Assembly (NCBI GenBank): GCA_013816685.1
Contig: JACDDX010000091.1
Span: 1-6,958 of the forward strand
Source: Gemmatimonadales bacterium
GTDB taxonomy: Bacteria > Gemmatimonadota > Gemmatimonadetes > Gemmatimonadales > GWC2-71-9
Direction of reading: 5' to 3'
DNA: 6,958 nucleotides
The stretch's first letter is position 1. The number at the start of each line of letters is the position of its first letter. Both the position numbers and the translations under genes were made by a program. The notes under the pieces are model-generated. The model ran no database searches and was not told the origin of the DNA. It saw nothing but the letters and a program-made list of their open reading frames with translations. This document shows positions 1-6,356 of the stretch, piece by piece.

Positions 1-366
1 GTGGATTTCTCGACCGGCCGACCTCGCTACACGCCCGAGGCGCGCGGGCTCGACGGGGTGCGCGACGGCGGATTTACCGCCGCGGTGGTCGTCGGAGCCG
101 CCGCACAACTCGGGGACGCAGCCACCAGAGCACTGGGCGGGCTGCCCACGGTGGTGATCGGCCCGCGGGCGAGCGAGGCATCGTTCGGCGTCCGCATCGC
201 GATCGACACCGGCACCGCGGGAATTCACGAGGAGGGCACTGCCTATCGCCTCGACGACGTGCCGCTGCCGCTCACGGCCGTGCTGCCGGGCCCGCGGTCG
301 GCGCACCAGACGATCACGACGCTGACGCGGCTCGTCGCCCAGCAGCTCCGGGCGGGCACGGCGTGA
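1..366 (+). CDS. fhcB: Formyltransferase/hydrolase complex subunit B (FhcB), C-terminal part only
   Basis: This is the last 121 codons of a gene that starts upstream of the window. The GTG at base 1 is a chance in-frame valine codon, because the family is about three times longer. The visible part resembles the C-terminal end of FwdB/FmdB/FhcB proteins. It has a hydrophobic strand followed by a predicted helix (AAVVVGAAAQLGDAATRAL), then TVVIGPRASEASFG, then the end motif IDTGTAGIHEEGTAYRLDDV with a following VPLPL. In archaea this subunit carries the tungsto- or molybdopterin and an iron-sulfur cluster. The bacterial FhcB of Methylorubrum extorquens is known to lack them and to act as a scaffold in a non-redox complex. 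The residues that would decide this lie upstream and cannot be checked. The neighbouring fhcA, fhcD and fhcC make the assignment firm. Its TGA overlaps the fhcA GTG start. Confidence 0.88.
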   Translation: MDFSTGRPRYTPEARGLDGVRDGGFTAAVVVGAAAQLGDAATRALGGLPTVVIGPRASEASFGVRIAIDTGTAGIHEEGTAYRLDDVPLPLTAVLPGPRSAHQTITTLTRLVAQQLRAGTA

Positions 367-2006
367 GCGCGCCCGAGCGGCTCCGCATCGCCGGCGGCAC
401 GATCCACGATCCGGCCAACGGCGTGGACGGCGAAATTCGCGATCTCTACATCGAAGACGGCCGCCTGGTGGGGAGCCTGCCCGACGGCGCGCCGGTGATC
501 GACGCGCGCGGCATGATCGTCATGCCTGGCGGCGTGGACATCCATTCCCATTTCGCCAGCTCGAGCTGCAACCACGCGCGCCGGCTCTCGCCCGAGGAGC
601 ATGCCGCCGATCCCGTGGCGCCGCCCCCGCTGATCGATGGCGACTGGACGCCCCGTTCGGGCACCGGCGGCACCGTCCCCAGCAACTTCACCACCGGCTA
701 TCGCTACGCCGGACTCGGCTACACCACCTGCTTCGATGCGGCGGTGGCGCCGGTCATGGCGCGCCACAGCCATGCCGAGCTGGACGACACGCCGTGCGTG
801 GACGGCGGCATCTTCGCTCTGCTGGGCAACGACGAGTACCTGCTGCGCCTCATCCAGGCGGGCCAGCGCGATCGTGCGCGCGACTACGTGGCCTGGATGC
901 TCGGCGCAACCGGAGCCTACGCGGTCAAGGTGGTGAATCCGGGCGGGGTCGAAGCGTGGAAAGCCGGGAGCCGCAACGTCGGCGGACTCGACGAGCACAT
1001 CGGCGACCGACCGGTGACGCCGCGCGCGATTCTCGAGACGCTCGCCGACGCCGCGACGGCGCTCGGGCTTCCGCATCCGATTCACATCCACTGCAACAAC
1101 CTCGGCATTCCCGGCAACGTCGCGACGACGCTCGCGACGATGGAGGCGCTCGCCGGCCGGCGGGCGCATTTCACCCACATCCAGTTCCACGCCTACGGCG
1201 AGGGGGGCGGGTGGAAGTCGGGGGCGAGCCGGTTGATCGAGTACGTGAATGCGCACCCCGAGGCCAGCGCCGACGTCGGTCAGGTGATGTTCGGGCCCGC
1301 CATGACGATCACCGCCGACGGGCCGGTGGAGTACCTGCTCTACAAGAGCACCGGCCGGCGCTGGGTGAACATCGACATCGAGCTGGAGACCGGCTGCGGC
1401 ATCGTGCCGCTGGCGTACAAGGACAGCGCCGCGGTCTCCGCGCTGCAGTGGGCTGTCGGGCTGGAGCTCTTCCTGTTGAGCAGCGATCCGTGGCGGGTGG
1501 TGCTCTCGACCGATCATCCCAACGGCGGATCGTTCCTCGCGTACCCGCAGCTCATCCAGTTGCTCATGGACCGCGGCGCGCGCGACGAACAGCTCAAGCG
1601 GGTGAATCCGAAGCTCCTTGCCGGCAGCGCGCTCGCGGACGGCCTGGCGCGCGAGTACACGCTGAACGAGATCGCGATCATCACCCGCGCCGGTCCGGCC
1701 CGCCTGCTGGGCCTCAGGCAGAAGGGACATCTGGGCACCGGCGCCGATGCCGACGTGACGGTCTACGCGCGCGAGTCCGATCTCGCGCGGATGTTCGCGA
1801 CGCCACGCTACGTCATCAAGGGCGGCGTGCTGGTCGTGGAGGAAGGCCAGCTCCGGCGGGCGCCGGGAGGCGGACGGCACCACGTGCGGCCGGGCTACGA
1901 CGATGCGCTGCTGCCGGACCTCAAGCGCTACTTCGAGGAACACTCGTCGGTCGCGTTCGCGAACTACCCGGTGCGGAATCTTCCCGGGACGCCGGCCCGC
2001 ACATGA
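363..2006 (+). CDS. fhcA: Formyltransferase/hydrolase complex subunit A (FhcA), formyl-methanofuran-analogue hydrolase
   Basis: A 547-residue amidohydrolase-fold protein, the usual length for FwdA/FhcA. It hydrolyses the formylated methanofuran analogue to formate in the cytoplasmic Fhc complex, the last step of H4MPT-linked formaldehyde oxidation. The expected metal-centre ligands are visible: HSH at residues 61-63 after PGGVDI, a lysine (K189, AVKVVNPGG) in the position of the carboxylated lysine of FwdA, histidines in HIHCNN (241-243) and THIQFH (272), and the aspartate D384 in STDHPNGGS. An N-terminal and C-terminal beta-sandwich flanks the barrel (GTIHDPANG near residue 12; GTGADADVTVY near 458). 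The GTG start is chosen because it forms a GTGA overlap with the fhcB stop and places the conserved N-terminus correctly. No good Shine-Dalgarno precedes it, which suggests translational coupling. General dihydroorotase or hydantoinase identity is unlikely given the Fhc-specific segments and neighbours. Confidence 0.96.
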   Translation: MSAPERLRIAGGTIHDPANGVDGEIRDLYIEDGRLVGSLPDGAPVIDARGMIVMPGGVDIHSHFASSSCNHARRLSPEEHAADPVAPPPLIDGDWTPRSGTGGTVPSNFTTGYRYAGLGYTTCFDAAVAPVMARHSHAELDDTPCVDGGIFALLGNDEYLLRLIQAGQRDRARDYVAWMLGATGAYAVKVVNPGGVEAWKAGSRNVGGLDEHIGDRPVTPRAILETLADAATALGLPHPIHIHCNNLGIPGNVATTLATMEALAGRRAHFTHIQFHAYGEGGGWKSGASRLIEYVNAHPEASADVGQVMFGPAMTITADGPVEYLLYKSTGRRWVNIDIELETGCGIVPLAYKDSAAVSALQWAVGLELFLLSSDPWRVVLSTDHPNGGSFLAYPQLIQLLMDRGARDEQLKRVNPKLLAGSALADGLAREYTLNEIAIITRAGPARLLGLRQKGHLGTGADADVTVYARESDLARMFATPRYVIKGGVLVVEEGQLRRAPGGGRHHVRPGYDDALLPDLKRYFEEHSSVAFANYPVRNLPGTPART

Positions 2007-2917
2007 AGATCCGCGGCGTGCTGATCGAGGAGACGTTCGCCGAGGCGTTCACGATGCGCGTCGCGCGCCTCGTGATCACCGCGCGCTCGTCGCGCTGGGT
2101 CCGGGAGGCGTCGCTCAAGCTCACCGGCTTCGCGACGTCGGTGATCGGCTGCAAGGTCGAAGCGGCTATCGAGCGCGAGCTCACCCCGGCCGAGACGCCC
2201 GATGGTCGGCCCGGCGTCAGCATTCTGGTCATGACGATGGGCAAGGACGACCTGCCCAAGCGGCTGATCGAGCGGGTGGGGCAGACGGTGCTCACCTGTC
2301 CGACCACGGCGTGCTACGACGGGCTTCCCGACGCGCCCGATCGCGTCGGCGTCGGGTCCGCGCTCCGCTTCTTCGGCGACGGATTTCAGGCGAGCAAGGT
2401 GGTCGGCGGGGAGCGATTCTGGCGCATTCCCGTGATGGAAGGCGAGTTCCTGGTGCAGGAGAAGTTCGGGATGATCAAGGGCGTGGGCGGCGGAAACTTC
2501 CTCATCCTCGCCCGGAGCGCCGACGCCGCGCTCGAGGCGGCGGAGGCGGCCGTGGACGCCATTGCCGGTCATCCCGGTGTCATTCTTCCCTTTCCGGGTG
2601 GTGTGGTCCGGAGCGGGAGCAAGGTCGGCTCGCGCCGCATCAAGTCGATGATCGCCTCCACCAACGACGCCTTCTGTCCCACACTCCGCGCGATCACCAG
2701 GACCGCGCTGCCGGCCGACGTCAATTCCGTGCTCGAGCTGGTCATCAACGGCGTGGATGTGCCCGCCGTCGCCTCGGCAATGAAGGTCGGCATCGATGCG
2801 GCGTGCCGTGACGGAATCGTCGCCATCAGCGCCGGCAACTACGGCGGCAAGCTCGGCCCGCACCACTTCCATCTGCGGAAGATCATGGCCGGCGACACAT
2901 CCGCGGCGACCGGATGA
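2003..2917 (+). CDS. fhcD: Formylmethanofuran:H4MPT formyltransferase (Ftr/FhcD)
   Basis: A 304-residue protein, close to the roughly 300 residues of Ftr. It transfers the formyl group between formyl-H4MPT and the methanofuran analogue. In bacteria it is subunit D of the Fhc complex and, in oxidative methylotrophy, works towards formyl-methanofuran. Family signatures are MKIRGVLIEETFAEAFTMR at the start, LTCPTTACYDGL (98-109), VQEKFGMIKGVGGGNFLIL (151-169), FPGGVVRSGSKVGSRRIKS (197-215), STNDAFCPTLR (219-229) and SAGNYGGKLGPHHFHLRK (276-293). The ATG at 2003 is chosen because the Ftr N-terminus begins exactly there and forms an ATGA overlap with the fhcA stop. The reading frame is open much further upstream (from about 794), but that part is the out-of-frame shadow of fhcA. 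No clear Shine-Dalgarno is present, which again fits coupling to the preceding gene. Its stop overlaps the fhcC start. Confidence 0.97.
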   Translation: MKIRGVLIEETFAEAFTMRVARLVITARSSRWVREASLKLTGFATSVIGCKVEAAIERELTPAETPDGRPGVSILVMTMGKDDLPKRLIERVGQTVLTCPTTACYDGLPDAPDRVGVGSALRFFGDGFQASKVVGGERFWRIPVMEGEFLVQEKFGMIKGVGGGNFLILARSADAALEAAEAAVDAIAGHPGVILPFPGGVVRSGSKVGSRRIKSMIASTNDAFCPTLRAITRTALPADVNSVLELVINGVDVPAVASAMKVGIDAACRDGIVAISAGNYGGKLGPHHFHLRKIMAGDTSAATG

Positions 2918-3678
2918 GCGACGGACTCGTCGCCCGGCTGAAGCGGCCGCTCGACACCCGGGCCGATTTCGGCGAAGCGTTCGCCGGCGAATGGCGTGGT
3001 CTCGGGGCCGCCGAGCTCGCGACCCGTTCGGTGCGGCTCGCCGGTGGGCCGGTCCCGCTCGGCGACCTGCTCCACATCAGCGGCAGCGCGAACGGAGCGC
3101 TTCGCCTCGAGGGTGACTTCTCGCGCGCCGACCGCGTGGGCGCCGGCCTCGCGAGCGGCACGATCACGGTGGTCGGCCAGGTGGGCGACGAAGCCGGACT
3201 CGGCATGAGCGGTGGTGCGCTCATCATCGAAGGCGATGCAGGGCGGAGGGCGGGCGCTGCGTCGTCCGGCTACCGGCGCGGCATGACCGGCGGCGAGCTG
3301 ATCGTCCGCGGCTCGGCAGGTCCGGAGGCTGGCGCCTCGATGCGCCGCGGGCTGATCGCGATCGGCGGCGACGCGGCGGAATACGCCGGACTGGGCCTCA
3401 TCGCCGGCACGATCGTGGTCTTCGGCGCCAGCGCGGCCGGAGCCGGACAGTGGTCCAAGCGCGGATCGCTCGTCGCACTCGGCTCGGTGACGCCGCCGGC
3501 CACCTACACCTACGCCTGCACCTACTGGCCGCCGCACGTCGGCCTCATCCTCACCCGGCTCCGCGACGTCTACCGGTTGCCGGTCCGCGACATACACATC
3601 ACCGGCCGGTACCGCCGCTACAGCGGCGATCTGGCCGAGCTGGGCAAAGGAGAGATACTGGCATGGCAAGCGGAATGA
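2914..3678 (+). CDS. fhcC: Formyltransferase/hydrolase complex subunit C (FhcC)
   Basis: A 254-residue protein of the FwdC/FhcC family, which is related to the C-terminal beta-helix domain of glutamate synthase large subunits. The hallmark is a run of glycine-rich turns between about residues 57 and 190 (GDFSRADRVGAGLASGTITV, GDEAGLGMSGGALIIEGDAG, RGMTGGELIVRGSAG, GDAAEYAGLGLIAGTIVVFG), as expected for a right-handed beta-helix. The C-terminal GRYRRYSGDLAELGKGEIL (231-249) is typical of the family. It is a structural subunit of the Fhc complex and no catalytic residues are expected. The ATG overlaps the fhcD stop (ATGA). Its last 16 bases overlap the start of mch, and the mch ribosome binding site lies within its coding sequence. 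The fhcB-A-D-C order excludes a stray glutamate synthase fragment. Confidence 0.95.
   Translation: MSDGLVARLKRPLDTRADFGEAFAGEWRGLGAAELATRSVRLAGGPVPLGDLLHISGSANGALRLEGDFSRADRVGAGLASGTITVVGQVGDEAGLGMSGGALIIEGDAGRRAGAASSGYRRGMTGGELIVRGSAGPEAGASMRRGLIAIGGDAAEYAGLGLIAGTIVVFGASAAGAGQWSKRGSLVALGSVTPPATYTYACTYWPPHVGLILTRLRDVYRLPVRDIHITGRYRRYSGDLAELGKGEILAWQAE
3646..3654 (+). promoter_or_regulatory. Ribosome binding site of mch
   Basis: The purine run AAAGGAGAG lies inside the 3' end of fhcC, 8 bases before the ATG at 3663. It is the strongest Shine-Dalgarno in the window and decides the mch start. The alternative ATG at 3675 would be about 20 bases away, and the one at 3720 much further. Confidence 0.8.
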
Positions 3679-4667
3679 CGACCACCACGACCGACGACCG
3701 AACCCCGCACGATCTGGGAATGAACGAGCTGGCATGCGAAGTGGCTGACGGCATGGCGGAGAACGCAGACATCCTGCGTGTCCGCGTCCACGAGCTCGCC
3801 GGCGGTGCGCGAGTGATCGATGCCGGCGTCGAGACCGACGGCGGCTTCGACGCCGGGCTCGCGCTGAGCGAGATCTGCATGGGCGGGCTTGGCAGCGTCA
3901 CCTACAGCCCCGTCCGCGTCGGGGAACGCAACTGGCCCGGGGTGACGGTCTGGACCGACCATCCGGCGGTGTCCTGCATGGCCAGCCAGTACGCCGGCTG
4001 GGCGATCGCCGTCGGCAAGTTCTTCGGCATGGGCTCGGGCCCGCTCCGCGCGCATGCCCGCGTGGAGCGAGAACTGTTCGAGAAGCTGGGCTACGAGGAA
4101 CACGCCGAGCAGGGCGTGCTGGTCCTCGAAGGACGCGCGCTGCCGACCGCCGAGGTGGCGGCTTGGGTGGCGGAAAAGGCGCACCTCACGCCGTCGGCGC
4201 TCACCTTCGTGGTGGCTCCCACGGCGAGCATCGCCGGCGGCACCCAGATCGCCGCGCGGATTCTCGAGACCGGCCTCCACAAGATGGAGACGCTGGGATT
4301 CGACGTGCGGAAGATCGTCAGCGGCATGGGCACGGCGCCGATTCCGCCGGTCGCGAAGAACGACATCCGCGCGATCGGGCGGACCAACGACTGCATCCTC
4401 TACGGCGGCCAGGCGCACTACACCATCCGTGCGTCTGACGCCGAGCTCGCGGAGCTGGCGGAGAAGGTGCCGGCCTCGGCGTCCAAGGATTACGGGACGC
4501 CGTTCTACGACATCTTCCAGCGCTACGAAGGCGACTTCTACAAGATCGACCCGCTGCTGTTCAGCCCCGCCGAGGTGTGGCTGACCAGCACCGAGAGTGG
4601 ACGGACGTACCACGCCGGGCACCTCAATCCCGAAGTGCTCGAAGCAAGCTGCTATTCCAAGGATTAG
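3663..4667 (+). CDS. mch: Methenyl-H4MPT cyclohydrolase (Mch)
   Basis: A 334-residue cytoplasmic enzyme that reversibly hydrolyses 5,10-methenyl-H4MPT to formyl-H4MPT, the step feeding the Fhc complex. Recognisable family segments are ICMGGLGSVTYSP (71-83), WTDHPAVSCMASQYAGWAI (97-115), GSGPLRAHARVERELFEKLG (124-143), VAPTASIAGGTQIAARILET (184-203), KNDIRAIGRTNDCILYGGQ (232-250), YGTPFYDIFQRYEGDFYKID (277-296) and the terminal region SPAEVWLTSTESGRTYHAG. R199 and E202 show the R-x-x-E spacing of the catalytic pair described for the Archaeoglobus enzyme. The ATG at 3663 is supported by its ribosome binding site. It adds about 19 threonine- and aspartate-rich residues before the conserved MNELACEVAD, so the protein is slightly longer than most family members. 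An ATG at 3675 would overlap the fhcC stop as ATGA and is the main alternative. Confidence 0.97.
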   Translation: MASGMTTTTTDDRTPHDLGMNELACEVADGMAENADILRVRVHELAGGARVIDAGVETDGGFDAGLALSEICMGGLGSVTYSPVRVGERNWPGVTVWTDHPAVSCMASQYAGWAIAVGKFFGMGSGPLRAHARVERELFEKLGYEEHAEQGVLVLEGRALPTAEVAAWVAEKAHLTPSALTFVVAPTASIAGGTQIAARILETGLHKMETLGFDVRKIVSGMGTAPIPPVAKNDIRAIGRTNDCILYGGQAHYTIRASDAELAELAEKVPASASKDYGTPFYDIFQRYEGDFYKIDPLLFSPAEVWLTSTESGRTYHAGHLNPEVLEASCYSKD

Positions 4668-4670
4668 GAG
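4666..4670 (+). promoter_or_regulatory. Ribosome binding site of the tandem EthD lipoprotein gene
   Basis: AGGAG overlaps the mch TAG stop and sits 7 bases before the ATG at 4678, in the 10-base gap after mch. It supports starting the lipoprotein at its signal peptide rather than at the in-frame ATG at 4597, which lies inside mch. Confidence 0.8.
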
Positions 4671-4677
4671 AAAATCG

Positions 4678-5481
4678 ATGCGACGTTCCCCGAGTTGGTG
4701 GCTGGCGACCGGTCTGGCGGTGGCGGCGTGTGGCAAAGGCGAGAAAAATCCCGGCATCGCCGCTGACTCGAACATGATGCGGGATTCCGGCACAGAGGCG
4801 GGTTCCACATCGTCGGCGTCCGCGTCGTCGGGACCTCAGGCGATCGTAACGGTGATCTACAGGCAGCCCAAGGACACGGCCAGGTTCGAGAAATACTACA
4901 GTGAGACGCACGTGCCGCTGGTGCAGGCCAGCCAGAAGGAAGTCGGGTTCACGAAAGCGGAGCTGACCCGGTTCGTCAGCACGCTCGATGGCAAGAAGCC
5001 GACCTTCTACCGCCAGGCCGAGCTGTATTTCAACTCGATGGACGACTTGAAGAAGGGCGTCGCGACGGCGGCGTTCAAGAAGATCGGTGCCGACCTGCCC
5101 AAGTTCGCGACCGGCGGCCTGCTCGGCATGACGGCCGTAGAGACCGGTGACAAGGGCGACGCCGCGTGCCCCGCGCTCGTCACCGTGATCTACAACCAGC
5201 CCAAGGACTCCGCGAAGTTCGAGCAGTACTACAACGCCACCCACGTGCCGCTCGTCGGCAGCAATCAGTCCGACATCGGCTTCACCCGCGCCGACCTCAC
5301 CCGCTTCGAGGGCAACCTCGACGGATCGAAGCCGTCCAAGTACCGGCAGGCGGAGCTCTGCTTCGACTCGATGGATGCGTTGAAGAAGGGACTCGCCAGC
5401 GGCGGCTTCAAGAAAGTTGGCGGGGACCTGCCGAAGTTCGCCACTGGCGGCCTTACCGGCCTCATCGGGGAGCAGCAGTAG
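4678..5481 (+). CDS. Predicted lipoprotein with two tandem EthD-type domains, function unknown
   Basis: A 267-residue protein. It has a short positive N-terminus (MRRSPS), a hydrophobic stretch and a lipobox V15-A16-A17-C18, so it should be exported and lipid-anchored at C18. Residues 19-54 are a polar Ser/Ala/Gly-rich tether. Two copies of a roughly 100-residue domain follow (55-154 and 166-265). Each has a VTVIY strand, the QPKD..FE.YY...THVPLV motif (conserved H78 and H189), YRQAEL and DLPKFATGGL. This pattern matches the EthD family of dimeric alpha/beta-barrel (ferredoxin-like) proteins, named after a gene needed for ethyl tert-butyl ether degradation and with no general enzymatic role established. 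EthD proteins normally have one domain and pair as homodimers, so the two copies could fold as an internal dimer. It sits 10 bases after mch and 2 bases before the ATP-grasp gene, so it is probably co-transcribed. A role in C1 metabolism is inferred from position only. Cysteines C164 and C228 occur only in the second half. Confidence 0.85.
   Translation: MRRSPSWWLATGLAVAACGKGEKNPGIAADSNMMRDSGTEAGSTSSASASSGPQAIVTVIYRQPKDTARFEKYYSETHVPLVQASQKEVGFTKAELTRFVSTLDGKKPTFYRQAELYFNSMDDLKKGVATAAFKKIGADLPKFATGGLLGMTAVETGDKGDAACPALVTVIYNQPKDSAKFEQYYNATHVPLVGSNQSDIGFTRADLTRFEGNLDGSKPSKYRQAELCFDSMDALKKGLASGGFKKVGGDLPKFATGGLTGLIGEQQ
4840..5139 (+). repeat. First copy of an internal duplication (EthD domain 1)
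   Basis: Codons 55-154 of the lipoprotein. They align without gaps to codons 166-265, offset by 111 codons, with 65 of 100 residues identical by my hand count. The strongest blocks are VTVIY, ETHVPLV / ATHVPLV, YRQAEL and DLPKFATGGL. Confidence 0.85.
5173..5472 (+). repeat. Second copy of the internal duplication (EthD domain 2)
   Basis: Codons 166-265 of the lipoprotein, the partner of the copy at 4840-5139. An 11-residue linker (VETGDKGDAAC region) separates the copies. This copy has C228 where the first has a tyrosine, and C164 falls just before its first strand. Confidence 0.85.
5467..5472 (+). promoter_or_regulatory. Probable ribosome binding site of the ATP-grasp gene
   Basis: GGGGAG lies in the last codons of the lipoprotein gene, 11 bases before the CTG at 5484. 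The spacing is a little long, but it is the only Shine-Dalgarno-like sequence near the expected N-terminus, so it supports the CTG start. Confidence 0.45.
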
Positions 5482-5483
5482 CC

Positions 5484-6356
5484 CTGCGCCTCACGGTCCT
5501 CGCCGCCCGCGCCGGCTGGCACACGCGCGAGCTGGAGCGGGCGGCGGCCGAGCGCGGGCATCAAGTCACGGTCGTGCCGTACGAGGGGCTGGTCGCCACC
5601 ATCGGGCCGGCCCCCTCGCTTCGCAGCCGCACCACCGAGCTCGACAGCGCCGACGTCGTGCTCACCCGCATCATCCCCTCCGGCTCGCTCGAGCAGATCA
5701 TCTTCCGCGTGGACGCGCTGCATCGGCTGGAAGACCGGGGCGCGCCAGTCGTCAACTCCGCCCGCGCGATCGAGCGCACGGTGGATAAGCTGTGGACCTC
5801 CGCGCTGCTCGAGCAATGCGGCCTCCCGACGCCGGAGACAGTCGTGTGCGAGGATCCCGAGGAAGCGTTCGCGGCGTTCCGGCGGCTGGGCGACATCATC
5901 GTCAAGCCGTTGTTCGGCTCCATGGGGCTCGGCATGATCCGCGTGAGCGACGAGGAGTCGGCGTGGCGGGTGTTCCGGGTGATCGAGCAGGTCCGCGGCG
6001 TGTACTACCTGCAGCACTTCGTGCCGCACGAGGGTCGTGATGTGCGCGCGTTCGTGGTGGGCGAGCGGATGGTCGCCGCCATCGAGCGGCGGGCTCCGGG
6101 ATGGAAGACGAACGTCTCGCGCGGCGGCTCGGCGAGTGCGGTCGCGCTGAGCCTCGAGTGGGAGCAGCTCGCACTGCGCGCCGCGCGCGCCGTGGGCGCG
6201 GACTACGCCGGTGTGGATCTGCTGCCGACGGCCGATGGTGGCGTCACGGTGCTGGAGGTGAACGGGATTCCGGGCTGGAAGGGGCTCGAGGCCGCGACGG
6301 GAGCCGACGTCGCGGGCGCGCTGGTGGATTACCTGGCCGGTCGCGCCCGAGCGTGA
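5484..6356 (+). CDS. RimK-type ATP-grasp ligase, probable H4MPT/methanofuran-analogue biosynthesis (orf5-like)
   Basis: If translation starts at the CTG at 5484, the protein has 290 residues, normal for RimK-family ATP-grasp ligases. These join an amino acid, often glutamate, to a carboxylate with ATP. The N-terminus reads (M)RLTVLAARAGWHTRELERA, the typical first strand and helix. No in-frame ATG occurs before residue 147, and the first GTG (5574) would remove that strand. ATP-grasp motifs are DKLWTSALLEQCGLPTPET (101-119), IVKPLFGSMGLG (139-150, nucleotide-binding lysine and glycine loop), EGRDVRAFVVG (183-193), TNVSRGG (209-215), and the Mg-binding set D245, E258, N260 in GVDLL...LEVNGIPGWKG. 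Methylotroph H4MPT clusters carry such a gene (orf5) near mch, and archaeal relatives (MptN, MfnD) add glutamate to H4MPT or methanofuran precursors. A role in adding glutamate to one of these cofactors is inferred. The start is 2 bases after the lipoprotein stop. Confidence 0.88.
   Translation: MRLTVLAARAGWHTRELERAAAERGHQVTVVPYEGLVATIGPAPSLRSRTTELDSADVVLTRIIPSGSLEQIIFRVDALHRLEDRGAPVVNSARAIERTVDKLWTSALLEQCGLPTPETVVCEDPEEAFAAFRRLGDIIVKPLFGSMGLGMIRVSDEESAWRVFRVIEQVRGVYYLQHFVPHEGRDVRAFVVGERMVAAIERRAPGWKTNVSRGGSASAVALSLEWEQLALRAARAVGADYAGVDLLPTADGGVTVLEVNGIPGWKGLEAATGADVAGALVDYLAGRARA

Noticed and set aside
1..3. GTG at the first base as a start for a small 121-residue protein
   Set aside because: The sequence matches the C-terminal end of FhcB, so the gene simply enters from upstream.
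243..1943. 566-codon open frame on the minus strand opposite fhcA
   Set aside because: It is antisense to a certain gene, in a high-GC region where strong third-position bias keeps antisense frames open. Its product is Arg/Ala/His-rich low-complexity sequence with no recognisable motif.
794..2002. Apparent long N-terminal extension of the fhcD reading frame
   Set aside because: The translation is Arg-rich shadow sequence of fhcA. The Ftr family N-terminus begins exactly at the ATG at 2003, which overlaps the fhcA stop.
2914..3678. Glutamate synthase large-subunit fragment
   Set aside because: The glycine-rich beta-helix is shared with GltB, but the GDLAELGKGEIL end and the position between fhcD and mch identify FhcC.
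4597..4677. Earlier in-frame ATG for the EthD lipoprotein
   Set aside because: It lies inside mch and would bury the signal peptide behind 27 unrelated residues. The ATG at 4678 has its own AGGAG.
3618..4808. 396-codon minus-strand frame opposite mch, and a similar 415-codon one at 5265-6512
   Set aside because: Both are antisense to genes with clear family motifs. Their composition is typical of GC-driven spurious frames and neither has a credible start context or domain.
5484..6356. Ribosomal protein S6 modification enzyme (RimK proper)
   Set aside because: The fold is RimK-like, but the operon is a C1-cofactor locus with no ribosomal gene nearby. Cofactor ligase is the better reading.
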